Notes: generated from the letters alone by a model not told the origin. DNA of 64,000 nt from Pigmentiphaga litoralis (GCF_013408655.1 NZ_JACCBP010000001.1:1612001-1676000), one strand, 5' to 3'. Counted from the first letter of the stretch, positions 26,214-35,211 are shown. Translations and numbers: made by a program.

Positions 26214-26947
26214 GACGCCCCCCCGGTGGTCGCCTGGCTGCCGCATTCCAACGGCAACGGCGCTGGCAAGGACGCGGCCGGCAGGCCCTCGCCCGGTGGC
26301 TGCTGCGATAGCCACGCGGCAACGGCGCTGATGTCATCGGGCGTCATGCGCCGGGCAATGTCGGCCATGCAGTCCGGCGCCGACGCCTTGCGCAGCCCAT
26401 TGGTCCACGCGCCGAATTGCGAACTGATGTAGTCGTGCGGCACACCCAGCAACCCGGGGATCGCGGGCAGCACGCCGGTCAGCGCGCTGCCATGGCAGGC
26501 GGCACAGGCAGGCACCTTGCGCGAAGGGTCCCCCGTCATCGCCAGCGTCTTGCCGCGTTCCAGCGTCGCCGCCGACGCCCGGCTGCGCGCCGAGGCTTCG
26601 TAAGGCGGATGCTGGTCGGCAAACCAGCTGGCGATCGTCTTCAAGTAATCATCGGACAGGTTTTCCAGCAGGCCTTGCATGGGCGGGTACTGCCGCCGTC
26701 CATCGCGAAAATGCCGTAGCTGGTTATAGAGGTAGTCGGCGGGCTTGCCGGCGATGCGCGGATAGTATCCATCGGGACCCGCCTTGCCCTGCGCGCCGTG
26801 GCACGCGGTACAGGCGGCAAGCCGGGCGCCCATGCTGTCGGGGGGATAGACCTGCTGCGGGTCGGCAGCGATCGACGGGGTCGATACGCCGAACAGACTC
26901 GCGCCCAAGATGGCGGCAGCCAGGAAACGAAAGGGCAAACTGGGCAT
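26210..26947 (-). CDS. Periplasmic diheme cytochrome c
   Basis: A 245-residue exported protein. The signal peptide is about residues 1-28 (MPSLPFRFLAAAILGASLFG..., cleavage near SIAA/DPQ). It has two haem motifs, CTACH near residue 47 and CAACH near 147, each within a cytochrome c4-like repeat (YPRIAGKPADYLYNQLRHFRDG; IPGLLGVPHDYISSQFGAW). A third Cys-rich feature (PLECGSQ) near the C-terminus has no haem motif. It overlaps the triheme gene by four bases and precedes it, so the two form an electron-transfer pair. A longer frame to 27040 lacks a signal sequence at its start and was rejected. Confidence 0.9.
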   Translation of the reverse strand: MPSLPFRFLAAAILGASLFGVSTPSIAADPQQVYPPDSMGARLAACTACHGAQGKAGPDGYYPRIAGKPADYLYNQLRHFRDGRRQYPPMQGLLENLSDDYLKTIASWFADQHPPYEASARSRASAATLERGKTLAMTGDPSRKVPACAACHGSALTGVLPAIPGLLGVPHDYISSQFGAWTNGLRKASAPDCMADIARRMTPDDISAVAAWLSQQPPGEGLPAASLPAPLPLECGSQATTGGAS

Positions 26948-27112
26948 GGCAGGTGTCTCCGCAAAGGCCCGCGCAATGATAAAAAACACAGGCCTACGGA
27001 TGGGCATGTGGCACGCATCGCACGCGTCACTGAAGGACACGTGCCTGCCGATTTTAGCAAGTCCCCTGGGTGCGATACCCTGTGAACCGGGTCGATAAAG
27101 CCCGTGGCCTTC

Positions 27113-27442
27113 CTATTGGCCGGGGTCCGTGTGATCGTCAGGCGCGATCTTCCCGACTGCAATCAGGTCCGCCACGGTCACCATCACCTCGGCAAACTGC
27201 GGCTGCGATACGGGCACCCGTTGGCTCATGGTGCGCAGGATGTCGACCAGCAGCGCGCGGGTGTCTTCCGGATCCGCATGCTTCCAGCTGCGGAAGTGGG
27301 CCAACGCATCCTGCACCACCTTGTCGGTGTCGCGCTTGATCGCCGTGCCCTGGATCGCGCCGGTCTGGATGCGCGTGGCCAGCGCCATGGTGCGCTGGAC
27401 GATCATGTTGACGGCGGACTCGTCGATCGGTGGCGACGTCAT
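27113..27442 (-). CDS. Hypothetical protein (109 residues)
   Basis: No family recognised. It is a helical soluble protein without signal peptide; a conserved-looking core AHFRSWKHADPEDTRALLVDILRTMSQRVP is followed by an acidic tail. It begins one base after the stop of the DUF1993 gene, so the two are surely co-transcribed. Function unknown. Confidence 0.65.
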   Translation of the reverse strand: MTSPPIDESAVNMIVQRTMALATRIQTGAIQGTAIKRDTDKVVQDALAHFRSWKHADPEDTRALLVDILRTMSQRVPVSQPQFAEVMVTVADLIAVGKIAPDDHTDPGQ

Positions 27443-27443
27443 T

Positions 27444-27953
27444 TCAATAGGTGCCCATGAAGTCGCGCTTGCCGACGTCCAGCCCGTTGTGGCGCAGGAT
27501 GTCGTAGGCGGTGGTCACGTGGAAAAAGAACTGCGGCAGTCCGTAGCTGAGCAGATAGGCCGTGCCCTGGAATTGCCTGGCCTTGGGGGTATTGGGCCGC
27601 AGCACGATCTCGCGATCCGCGCCCGCGTCGATGGCCGCCACGTCAAGCGACTGGATGAAATCGCGGGTCGATGCCAGCAGGCCGCGCAACTCGGCAAACG
27701 ACGCATGGGTATCGGGCACGGCAGGCACTTCAACGCCAGCAAGCCGGGCACACACGCCGCGCGCGAAGTCACACGCGATCTGGACCTGGCGGACCAGCGG
27801 GAGCATGTCGGGAAACAGGCGCGCCTGCAGCAGCGCCGGCGGTTCGATATTGCGGCTCGTCGCGTAGGTCTCGGCCTTGCCAAGAATGGCGGCCAGGCTG
27901 TCGAGCATCTGGACAAACACCGGAACGGATGCGGTGTGCAAAGAGAGGGCCAT
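27444..27953 (-). CDS. DUF1993 (DinB-superfamily-like) protein
   Basis: A 169-residue helical protein: LSLHTASVPVFVQMLDSLAAILGKAETYA at the N-terminus, LFPDMLPLVRQVQIACDFARG, and the C-terminal LLSYGLPQFFFHVTTAYDILRHNGLDVGKRDFMG, all typical of DUF1993. The biochemical role is not known. Start chosen at MALSLHT; a longer frame to 28052 has an unrelated low-quality N-terminus. Confidence 0.85.
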   Translation of the reverse strand: MALSLHTASVPVFVQMLDSLAAILGKAETYATSRNIEPPALLQARLFPDMLPLVRQVQIACDFARGVCARLAGVEVPAVPDTHASFAELRGLLASTRDFIQSLDVAAIDAGADREIVLRPNTPKARQFQGTAYLLSYGLPQFFFHVTTAYDILRHNGLDVGKRDFMGTY

Positions 27954-28072
27954 GGGGCGCTCCAGCAGAAGGAAGCCGCGATTATAGAACCGGGGCACAG
28001 GGGCACAGAAGTTGCTGTACCCAGGGCACTGCGCATCACGGTGTGATCGCAAGTTCTGACTGGAGCCCCCAC

Positions 28073-28582
28073 ATGCCTGAAGCCCGCCCCCTCAAGAAAG
28101 CCAAGGAAGACAAACGCGCCGGCAAGTCCGCCTCGACCCAGGCCGGCGAATTCGTGAAGGAACAGATCGACAAGGTCCGCGCCGGCAAGCACGGCGTGCG
28201 CTCGAGCAAGCAGGCGGTGGCGATCGGCCTGTCGGAAGCGCGCCGCGCCGGGGTCAAGCTCGACCCTCCTGCCAAGAAGGCGTCGAAGACGTCCACGCGC
28301 AAGCATGCCGAGAAGGACCTGCAAGCCGGCAAGGCGCCCAACAAAGCGCCCTCCAAGACACGATCGAAAGCCGCCAAGACCGCGCTGAAGCGGGAATCGA
28401 CGGACGGCGCATCGACCAAGGCACTGTCAACGCAAGCGAAAAAGGCAGCCAGCAAGCGGTCGTCGGGCGACCGGTCGGCCGCGGCGAAAAAAGCGGCCGA
28501 GACCAAAGGTGCGGCAGGCCGGTCGGCAGCGGCCAAGAAGGCGGCGGAAACACGCGCCAGGAATCGAAAGGCGGCCGGTTGA
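28073..28582 (+). CDS. DUF6496 / histone-H1-like basic protein
   Basis: A 169-residue, very Lys/Ala-rich protein. Residues 1-65 form the DUF6496-type segment (AGEFVKEQIDKVRAGKHGVRSSKQAVAIGLSEARRAGVKL). The rest is low-complexity with repeats such as RSAAAKKAAET, like bacterial H1/HctB-type DNA-binding tails. A chromatin-binding or stress role is plausible but unproven. GGAG is close to the ATG. The long upstream open frame (from 27671) is antisense to DUF1993 and was not used. Confidence 0.82.
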   Translation: MPEARPLKKAKEDKRAGKSASTQAGEFVKEQIDKVRAGKHGVRSSKQAVAIGLSEARRAGVKLDPPAKKASKTSTRKHAEKDLQAGKAPNKAPSKTRSKAAKTALKRESTDGASTKALSTQAKKAASKRSSGDRSAAAKKAAETKGAAGRSAAAKKAAETRARNRKAAG

Positions 28583-28682
28583 TCCGCGGGTTGGGAATAC
28601 GGTTGGCCGGCGTCATGACAGGCCGTTGCCTGCCTCGCGTTTCGTGCGCCGGCCCGTTCCGCCGATAATGGCGGCAGCAAAA

Positions 28683-28716
28683 GATTGCGGCATGCGGCCG
28701 CAATCGTTCAAACGAT
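28683..28716 (+). promoter_or_regulatory. Adjacent small hairpins before a lipoprotein gene
   Basis: GATTGCGG/CCGCAATC (28683-28690/28698-28705) is immediately followed by ATCGTT/AACGAT (28703-28708/28711-28716). They overlap slightly, so only one may form at a time. No T-run follows. Role unknown. Confidence 0.35.
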
Positions 28717-28729
28717 CAAGGCTGGAATG

Positions 28730-28999
28730 ATGAAGTCAGGAATGATGCTGGCGGGCGTGCTGCTCGTGCTGGCCGGATGCGCGTCGGACAACTATGTGTG
28801 GCGCAAGGAAGGTGCGAGCGAAAGCCGCGTCGACGCCGATCGTGCGGCCTGCCAGCAGGCATCGAACATGTCGCGGGGATCTTTCGAAGCGTCGAATCGC
28901 GGGCAGGTGGGCCCTGGCGTCGATGCGGCCATGCGCCGGTCGGACCAGAGCATGACGTGCATGCGCAATCGTGGCTATGAACTGGTGCCTGGGCGCTGA
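28730..28999 (+). CDS. Small lipoprotein (89 residues)
   Basis: The N-terminal hydrophobic signal ends in a lipobox (VLAGCAS), so the mature protein begins at a lipidated Cys near residue 15. The rest is polar (RVDADRAACQQASNMSRGSFEAS...MTCMRNRGYELVPGR), with two further Cys that could form a disulfide. It resembles many small Burkholderiales outer-membrane lipoproteins. A second ATG at 28727 is equally possible as start. No function assigned. Confidence 0.78.
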   Translation: MKSGMMLAGVLLVLAGCASDNYVWRKEGASESRVDADRAACQQASNMSRGSFEASNRGQVGPGVDAAMRRSDQSMTCMRNRGYELVPGR

Positions 29000-29075
29000 A
29001 GGCAAGCGGAGCGCCGGCGCGCCAGGGTGGGTGCAGGCTGGCTGCGCGCCAGGCGCAGCGTGTCAGGCGCCAGCG

Positions 29076-29303
29076 TCAATGCACCCACTGCCCGTTGTCG
29101 GGCACGATGACGACCCGCGCCACCGACGAGATGGCGACGCGATATTCGTCCGCCGTCAAAGGCAGTCCGTGATCCGTCGCGAGCATGGCCATCCGGTCGG
29201 CCACATGGGCCGACGAGGCGGACAGAATCACGGTCACACGTTCGCGCAGATCGGCGTCGATCACCGCGCGTTCCAGCAGGGTCTTGAGATTGTCGGGGGG
29301 CAC
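29076..29303 (-). CDS. Small Nif11-like hypothetical protein (75 residues)
   Basis: Helical protein beginning MPPDNLKTLLERAVIDADLR and containing MAMLATDHGLPLTADEYRVA. This resembles the Nif11-type leader fold (paired helices followed by 'ALAKEHGF...T'). There is no double-glycine cleavage site or Cys/Ser/Thr-rich core, so a RiPP precursor role is not supported. The likeness is by eye only; it may be an unrelated small protein. Confidence 0.5.
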   Translation of the reverse strand: MPPDNLKTLLERAVIDADLRERVTVILSASSAHVADRMAMLATDHGLPLTADEYRVAISSVARVVIVPDNGQWVH

Positions 29304-29441
29304 CGTCGCTTCCTGGCTAAGGCAGTACGACAGATATTCTACGTATGCCCGCGCGCGCTGACTTGACTTCGTGTGTCATTCATCCGACAGACCGCATCGG
29401 TGAAGGATGAGGGCGGGGATGACTGAGCCCTCAACACCTTC

Positions 29442-30233
29442 CTAGCGCGCGGTGCGTGGCGCGCCGCGTTCGCGATCAGCCCATGCTGTCAAAATCTCGG
29501 CGCCAGTCTCGGTCACCAGGACCGTGTGCTGGGCCTGTGCCGACAGCTCGCCGTCGGACGTCACCACTTCGACCGTGTCACCCAGATTTTCCACATCGGG
29601 GCCGCCGGCGTTCAGCATGGGTTCGATCGTGAAGACCATGCCTTTCTTGAGCCACAGGCCCGAGCCCATCCGGCCGGTATGCGCGACTTCCGGTTCTTCG
29701 TGATACCCGCGGCCAATGCCATGGCCGCAGTATTCACGCACCACCGAAAAGCCCGAGGCCTTGGCCACCCGTTCGATGGCGTGGCCGATGTCCCCCAGCC
29801 GCGACCCTTCCCGCACGATGGCAATGGCGGCCGCCAGCGCGGCTTCGGTCGCGGTGACCAGGCGTCTGGCGGCGGCGTCGGGCTTACCGACAAGGAAGGT
29901 GCGGGTCGTGGCGCCGAACCAGCTGTTCTTGATCAGGGCGACTTCGATGCCGACGATATCGCCGTCCCGAAGCACGTCCTTGTCGCTGGGCACCCCGTTC
30001 CAGACCACGCCATTGATGGACGTGCCCAGGGTGTGTTCGAAGCCGCGATAGCCGGCCTTGCCGGGCAAGGCATTGAGCCGGGTGACGATGTAATCGTAGG
30101 CGCGCTCGTCCAGTTCGGCCGTGGTCACGCCCGGCACGACCAAGGGACGCAGCATCTCGAGCACTTCGGCCGCCAGCCGGCCCGACAGGCGCATCTTTTC
30201 GATCTGGGCTTTGGTCTTGATATCGATGCTCAT
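29442..30233 (-). CDS. Methionine-aminopeptidase-like protein with altered metal site
   Basis: A 263-residue type I methionine aminopeptidase fold whose numbering matches E. coli MetAP without gaps. Normally conserved ligands are changed: His79 is Asn (VVWNGVP), Asp97 is Glu (VGIEVAL), Asp108 is Ala (WFGATTRTF) and Glu235 is Gln (SAQAQHTVLV). His171 and His178 (CGHGIGRGYHEE) and Glu204 (FTIEPML) remain. With three of five metal ligands altered, ordinary two-metal catalysis is unlikely. The gene is intact with no frameshift, so a non-catalytic or altered role is suggested. An authentic map gene is expected elsewhere. Confidence 0.92.
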   Translation of the reverse strand: MSIDIKTKAQIEKMRLSGRLAAEVLEMLRPLVVPGVTTAELDERAYDYIVTRLNALPGKAGYRGFEHTLGTSINGVVWNGVPSDKDVLRDGDIVGIEVALIKNSWFGATTRTFLVGKPDAAARRLVTATEAALAAAIAIVREGSRLGDIGHAIERVAKASGFSVVREYCGHGIGRGYHEEPEVAHTGRMGSGLWLKKGMVFTIEPMLNAGGPDVENLGDTVEVVTSDGELSAQAQHTVLVTETGAEILTAWADRERGAPRTAR

Positions 30234-30280
30234 GGCGTTCCCGGGTGATGGGTCATGCAGGCTGCTGCGGGCAAAACAAA

Positions 30281-30303
30281 ACGGGCGCCTTAGTGGCGCC
30301 CGT
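30281..30303 (-). terminator. Intrinsic terminator of downstream tRNA-Arg
   Basis: Perfect 9-base stem ACGGGCGCC/GGCGCCCGT with a 5-base loop. On the - strand it is followed by TTTTGTTTTG. It lies 54 bases past the 3' end of the tRNA at 30358. Confidence 0.85.
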
Positions 30304-30357
30304 CTCGGTCAGCATTGCCGCGACTGGCGCAACGCTTGTACTGCAATCAACAAATTC

Positions 30358-30434
30358 TGGTGCGCCCGGCAGGATTCGAACCCACGACCCCTTGGTTCGT
30401 AGCCAAGTACTCTATCCAACTGAGCTACGGGCGC
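30358..30434 (-). tRNA. tRNA-Arg (anticodon ACG), copy 1
   Basis: A 77-base tRNA with encoded CCA. The acceptor stem is GCGCCCG/CGGGCGC, the D-arm contains AGCTCAGTTGGATAGAGT, the anticodon stem CTTGG/CCAAG encloses an ACG anticodon, and the T-loop is GTTCGAATC. Sequence is identical to the copy at 30652-30728. ACG (deaminated to ICG) reads CGU, CGC and CGA. Confidence 0.97.
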
Positions 30435-30587
30435 TGTGTAGCGAGGCGTGTTTATAACATGGAAATTGCGGCGGCTTCAAATCAACCAAGCCAGCCGGGC
30501 TTCCTGCTGTAAACCGCGCCATGCATACGGTGTTACGGGTACTGCAATTTCAACCGCTACGCCCGACTGGGTCAGGGCGTTAAATCA

Positions 30588-30621
30588 AAACGGCCTGAAA
30601 GCGTTGGCTTTCAGACCGTTT
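30588..30621 (-). terminator. Terminator between the two tRNA-Arg genes
   Basis: A 14-base stem with one mismatch and a 6-base loop (arms 30588-30601 and 30608-30621). On the - strand it ends in TTTTGATTT. It follows the upstream tRNA by 30 bases, so each tRNA has its own terminator. Confidence 0.85.
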
Positions 30622-30651
30622 CAAGCCGATGTTTGCACATCGACTTTATTC

Positions 30652-30728
30652 TGGTGCGCCCGGCAGGATTCGAACCCACGACCCCTTGGTTCGTAGCCAA
30701 GTACTCTATCCAACTGAGCTACGGGCGC
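30652..30728 (-). tRNA. tRNA-Arg (anticodon ACG), copy 2
   Basis: Identical in all 77 bases to the copy at 30358-30434, including the encoded CCA. The two genes are 217 bases apart and their flanks are unrelated apart from a few bases. An old tandem duplication with preserved mature sequence fits this. Confidence 0.97.
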
Positions 30729-30822
30729 TGCAAAGAAACGAAAGTATAGCAACAAAATCTGCTGTCGCGCAAATCGGTGCGTTTTTTGAACGATCCGAAT
30801 GCGAGCACTTGCTGCCAGTGGC

Positions 30823-31545
30823 TTACCTGCCGCGGCGTGCCGTATCCCCGGGGGCCTGCGTGCCGATCGCGTCGAGCTTGGCCTGCTGCTCTTCCAGCGC
30901 ACGAATCTGCCGCTGCAGGGTCGTCAACTGTTCGCGCGCCTGCTGACGATCGTTGGCGAGCGCAGCCGCTTCGGCGCGGGCCTGATCCTGGCGGGCAGCC
31001 ACCTGCTGTTCCTGCTGACGCTGCACGCTCAGATCATTCTGCAACGCGGTCAGGCGGCTTTCATTGACGGAAATCAGCTTTTCGGTGCTGGCACGTTCAG
31101 CATCGAGCTTGATGCGGCGGATGTCGACATCGGCCAGCTGCACGGTCTGGTCCACGAAGTTGCGATACAGCTGCTCGGCCTGCTGCTCGGACGTGGTCTT
31201 GACCACGCGCCAGAAATTCTTCTGCTGGAACATGGCCACGTAATACACCAGGTCTTCGGCACGGAACAACAGGCTCGCGCCATAGTTGCCGTTGTAGGTG
31301 GTGCGCAGTTCGTTCAGGCCACGCGCCTGGATCAGGCCCTGCAGTTCGGCGATGGTGCTGTTGGCAGCCGGGCTGTTGTCGGGTTGCGTAGGCGCGCTTT
31401 GCGCCACCGGAGCGCCTTGCGTGACCACGGGCCGGACGGTGGATCCGGAGGACATGATGCCCTGCGCCGCGACCCCTGCCGACATTCCCGACACCAGCAC
31501 GGCGATCCCCACGCGTTGGATCATGCTGCGGCTCTTCAATTTCAT
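30823..31545 (-). CDS. DUF2968 exported coiled-coil protein
   Basis: A 240-residue protein. A Sec signal peptide ends near GMSAGVAA/QG, then a Pro/Gln-rich linker leads to the conserved block IAELQGLIQARGLNELRTTYNGNYGASLLFRAEDLVYYVAMFQQKNFWRVVKT. The C-terminal half is a long coiled coil (SVNESRLTALQNDLSVQRQQEQQ...). DUF2968 is a Burkholderiales family of unknown function. A strong AAGGAAGG site precedes the ATG. It lies just beyond the sigma-54 activator gene on the same strand, but a 94-base gap separates them. Confidence 0.88.
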   Translation of the reverse strand: MKLKSRSMIQRVGIAVLVSGMSAGVAAQGIMSSGSTVRPVVTQGAPVAQSAPTQPDNSPAANSTIAELQGLIQARGLNELRTTYNGNYGASLLFRAEDLVYYVAMFQQKNFWRVVKTTSEQQAEQLYRNFVDQTVQLADVDIRRIKLDAERASTEKLISVNESRLTALQNDLSVQRQQEQQVAARQDQARAEAAALANDRQQAREQLTTLQRQIRALEEQQAKLDAIGTQAPGDTARRGR

Positions 31546-31639
31546 TCCAGCCTTCCTTGCTTGTGATTGTCTGAGGCTTGCGATCATCGTTGGATACATT
31601 TTAATGGAAGGCGCCTCGTGGCGGCGCGATAGTTTGCGT

Positions 31640-33010
31640 TTAATCGAATTCTCCGGCGACCTCGGCTTCCTGCCCGACGATCTGATACTTGCGCATTTTT
31701 TCCCACAGCACCTTGCGGCTGATGCCCAGGAACGACGCCGTGTCCTGCCGGCGCCAGCCGTTGGCGTCCAGGGCCACCACGATGCGGTTGCGCTCGGCAA
31801 TGTCTTGCGGATTGCGTTCGCTGGCCGGGGCCATCCGATCCGCGCGGTCTTCCAGAGACGAAAAGATGCGGCCAATGCGCGCGCGGTCCCAGGCGCGGAA
31901 CTGCCGCACCGTAATACCCACGCGCTCGGCAATGTTCCGCAGTTCGCGGATATTTCCGGTGAACCGGGTCTGCGCAATCATCGTGGCCAGCCAGTCCGGC
32001 ACCTCCACATCCTGATCGGGCAGGATCTGGCCAAGGAAGGCCTTGAAGATCGCGATCTTGTCGATGGCGCCCCGCTCTTCCAGGCTGGGCACCATCAGCT
32101 CGATCACGGCCAGCCGGTAGTACAGATCGGCGCGGAACAGATCCTGCCGAACCAGGTCGCGCAGGGGCCGGTTGGTGGCTGCCACCAGCCGGAAGTTGAC
32201 GGGGATCTCATTGGTGGACCCCAGCCGCGTCACCGTGTTCTGTTCCAGCACACGCAGCAGCTTGACCTGCTGATACAGCGGCAGGTCCCCGATTTCATCC
32301 AGGAACAGGGTGCCTTCACGCGCCTGTTCAAAGTAGCCCTTGTGCGCAAACGCCGCGCCGGTAAAGGCCCCTTTGGCATGCCCAAAGAAATGCGACTCGA
32401 ACAGGCCATCCGGAATGGCTCCGCAATTGACCGCGACGAACGGGCCGCGGCCATAGCGGCGGTGGCGTTCATGCAGGAGGCGGGCGACGCGTTCCTTGCC
32501 GGTCCCGGTCTCGCCGCGAACCAGCACGTTCGAATCACAGTCGGCAAAGGCATCGACTTCCGCCAGGAACAATTGCATGCAGGCAGACGATGCGATCAAC
32601 GGGTCGGCGGCGGGCGCCGGACGCGCGCTTTCCCGAACGACGCCGGCGAGCTTGAAAACCAGGGCACGCAGCTCCGCGGGCGTGAAGTCGGGCGTCAGAA
32701 TGTTGGAGTACTCCGGAGGATAGACGCTCGGATCATTGCCGCGCGCCTCGGCCGCGACCCAGATCACGGGCATGCCGTGACGCGCCTGCCAATCGCGCGC
32801 GTTGAAACTCGGCCGCTCGATCACCGTGACTGAAATCACGGCAATGGACGTGCGGGCCTGCAGCATGTCGCTCGACACGGCAATCGCATCGGCGCGGATC
32901 ACATCGACGTTCAGCGTGGCCAGCGCGCGCGCGACACGCTCGGCAATGTCCGATCTGCCTTCCCATACATAGACGTCCAGGTCGTCCTGTTGCGCTCGTT
33001 GGTTTTTCAT
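31640..33010 (-). CDS. Sigma-54-dependent transcriptional activator of the Tad locus
   Basis: A 456-residue activator. A divergent N-terminal receiver-like domain (about 1-115) is followed by an AAA+ domain with Walker A GETGTGKE, the sigma-54 contact loop GAFTGAA, Walker [13 protein letters not shown] and the arginine-finger region [15 protein letters not shown]-terminal Fis-type helix-turn-helix is present ([22 protein letters not shown], near 425). It lies 40 bases after the last tad gene on the same strand, suggesting pilus-linked control. No sigma-54 promoter was found before flp; the nearest strong one is at 49497. Confidence 0.92.
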   Translation of the reverse strand: MKNQRAQQDDLDVYVWEGRSDIAERVARALATLNVDVIRADAIAVSSDMLQARTSIAVISVTVIERPSFNARDWQARHGMPVIWVAAEARGNDPSVYPPEYSNILTPDFTPAELRALVFKLAGVVRESARPAPAADPLIASSACMQLFLAEVDAFADCDSNVLVRGETGTGKERVARLLHERHRRYGRGPFVAVNCGAIPDGLFESHFFGHAKGAFTGAAFAHKGYFEQAREGTLFLDEIGDLPLYQQVKLLRVLEQNTVTRLGSTNEIPVNFRLVAATNRPLRDLVRQDLFRADLYYRLAVIELMVPSLEERGAIDKIAIFKAFLGQILPDQDVEVPDWLATMIAQTRFTGNIRELRNIAERVGITVRQFRAWDRARIGRIFSSLEDRADRMAPASERNPQDIAERNRIVVALDANGWRRQDTASFLGISRKVLWEKMRKYQIVGQEAEVAGEFD

Positions 33011-33050
33011 GATGCTGCGCTGGTTCTCCTGGTACATGCACCGGTGGTCA

Positions 33051-35204
33051 TCAATAGACCAGCCGGGCGTTGCTGCAGCTCAACGACATCAGCTTGACAT
33101 CCGTGACGCCCAGGTCGATGCCGAGCACGTTGAGCAATACATTCGACAGTGCACTGCCCACCGCGTTGAGCGTCGGCTTGAGCAGTTCGATCACCGGTTT
33201 GAGCAGCGACTGCAGCAGGTTCTGCTGCGTCGTGCTTCCCGTGCCGCCCAGCAGTCCGGACACCAGGTCACCCGCGCCGGTCAGCAGGCCAGGGATGACG
33301 CCATTGCTCGCAGTGGTCTGCAGGCTGGCAATCAGGGCATTACGTTTGCAGGTGTTGTCGCACGTGCCGATCAGGGGCGTGACCTGCCCCTTCCACACGT
33401 CCGGCATGGCGCAGGTCAGCACGCCGATCAGGCACGGGCGGCCCCACGTCACGCCATCGGCAATCATGCGCGATGCAATGGTGGTGGCGTTGTAGCCGTA
33501 CTTGGTCAGGTATTTGTCGGCGACATCGGCCGCGGTCGCCGGGGTCATGCCCGCGATCGACCCGCCCGTGCCGGCCTGAGACGGCTGCGCCAGGATCAGG
33601 CCCAGCACCTGGTTCACCAGGGACGACACGGTATCGCCGATGGCCAGCGGGTTCTGCCCCGTCGACTTGGTCTGGCCCACCGACAAGGTCACCGGTGTCG
33701 TCGGCGTCGACAGTGCGTTCACATGCACTTGTCCCGACAGCAGATTCAGGTTCAACACCTTGGCAATCGTCTGGTCCTGCAGGCCGGTGTCACAGACTTC
33801 TCTGGTCGAGAACAAGGTGGACTCGTTGACCTTGCCGACGCAGGCTTTCATCAACGTGGAATCGACGGCGATGGTCGCAGCCGGTGGCGATGCGCCGCAG
33901 TTCATGTCGGTCAGGGTGCCCAGCGAGCTCACCACATCGATCACGATGGGCAGGTCAATGGTCGTGCCGAGCAGGCTGAGCAGGCTGCTGGCCAGTCCCG
34001 TGCCATTGCTCGTGATGTGGGTGTAGAGACGCACTTGCGACGTGTAGGCCTTGGTGCCCAGGCCGCCGATACCGATCGAGGGCGGCTCGATGATGCCCAG
34101 TTTGGCCGTTGCCGTGATGCCCGCAATGCTGCCGACATTGATGGCCGTATCCACGCCGCGCTGCGACGACGCCACGCCAACGGCGGACGTGATCAGGTCA
34201 AGCGCGCTGACCTGCGCATTGAGCGCCGACGCCACGGTGGCGCCCGGCGCAACGATCTTGGCGAACAGACCGCCCACTGCGTCGGTGGATCCCAGCTGAA
34301 CCATCAACGACGGCACCGACAACGCCGTCTGCAAGGCGTTGGTGACCGCCACGTTGGCGCTTGCCAGGCCGTTTTGCCCGCCCACGGTCGTGATGGCATT
34401 GAGCAAGGTGCCGAGCTGCACCTGGCGGCCGGCCAGCAAGGTGTTCAGTTCGGCTACCCCCAGATCGGCGCTGACCGGAATACCCAGCGCCTGCAACAGG
34501 CCGCTGGGCGTGACCTTGACCTGGGCCAGGCCGTTATAGCTGAGCAGCTCGGAGGCATTGACGTTCGCGCCGACCAGACGCAACACGGCGCCCAGCGGCG
34601 TTTGCGCCGGGTTGATGGTCGAGATCTTGGAGCCAACCGAGAACGTGGCGAGCGGCGCGTCGCGGATGGCGATGGCCTGCACACTGACGGTCCGCTTGCC
34701 CATGAAGGAAAAGAACATGGGCACTTCCTGCGTGAAGGCGACCTTCACGGCGTTGAAGTCGGCGCCCGTGACCGGCGTGCCGAAATAGCTGCGGATCAGG
34801 TTGCCTTCATACTTTTCGGTGGGCGTGGCTTCGGTCGCAACGGTTGTCGTGGCGGCAGGCGCGGCTGGATCCCAGCGGCCACACGTGACCGGATTCTGGG
34901 CCGCCGGCAGCGTCATCGCATACCGGCTCATATTCACGTTTGCATTGCCGGTGGCGGCGGCGATCGCGGGGCTGCAGTTGCGCTTGTCGATGCGCTGCGC
35001 GCCGGCCAGGGCAGACAGGTCCGCGACCTTCTGCATTTCGCGTTTCATGTAGAACAGGTAGCCCAGGTCGGCCGACGCCAGCAGCGTCACCGACACCAGC
35101 AGCGCGCCCGCGGTTGCCACCAGCACCGAGCCGCGCTGGCGGTGGCGGCCCCCGGCCTGCTGAGGCTGTGCATGTAGCTTGAGGAAGGCGCGCGTCGTGG
35201 TCAT
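33051..35204 (-). CDS. tadG: TadG-like pilus-assembly protein
   Basis: A 717-residue protein. The N-terminal TadE/TadG-like domain has [48 protein letters not shown], a single membrane segment that leaves a large periplasmic part rich in Gly, Ala, Thr and Val. It contains several Cys ([34 protein letters not shown]) able to form disulfides. TadG-like proteins act as minor pseudopilin-related components of the Tad machine. The upstream open frame to 35711 is antisense-like Pro-rich sequence and was excluded. It is the last structural tad gene. Confidence 0.88.
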   Translation of the reverse strand: MTTTRAFLKLHAQPQQAGGRHRQRGSVLVATAGALLVSVTLLASADLGYLFYMKREMQKVADLSALAGAQRIDKRNCSPAIAAATGNANVNMSRYAMTLPAAQNPVTCGRWDPAAPAATTTVATEATPTEKYEGNLIRSYFGTPVTGADFNAVKVAFTQEVPMFFSFMGKRTVSVQAIAIRDAPLATFSVGSKISTINPAQTPLGAVLRLVGANVNASELLSYNGLAQVKVTPSGLLQALGIPVSADLGVAELNTLLAGRQVQLGTLLNAITTVGGQNGLASANVAVTNALQTALSVPSLMVQLGSTDAVGGLFAKIVAPGATVASALNAQVSALDLITSAVGVASSQRGVDTAINVGSIAGITATAKLGIIEPPSIGIGGLGTKAYTSQVRLYTHITSNGTGLASSLLSLLGTTIDLPIVIDVVSSLGTLTDMNCGASPPAATIAVDSTLMKACVGKVNESTLFSTREVCDTGLQDQTIAKVLNLNLLSGQVHVNALSTPTTPVTLSVGQTKSTGQNPLAIGDTVSSLVNQVLGLILAQPSQAGTGGSIAGMTPATAADVADKYLTKYGYNATTIASRMIADGVTWGRPCLIGVLTCAMPDVWKGQVTPLIGTCDNTCKRNALIASLQTTASNGVIPGLLTGAGDLVSGLLGGTGSTTQQNLLQSLLKPVIELLKPTLNAVGSALSNVLLNVLGIDLGVTDVKLMSLSCSNARLVY

Positions 35205-35211
35205 GGCGATC

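Noticed and set aside
27671..28072. N-terminal extension of the H1-like gene
   Set aside because: Antisense to the DUF1993 gene; the conserved family start is the ATG at 28073.
29409..29432. GAGGGC/GCCCTC hairpin as terminator of the MetAP-like gene
   Set aside because: Twelve-base loop and no T-run on the - strand, so support is too weak.
30358..30728. Integrative element between the two tRNA genes
   Set aside because: Only 217 bases of spacer with a terminator; no integrase and no attachment repeat beyond the tRNAs themselves.
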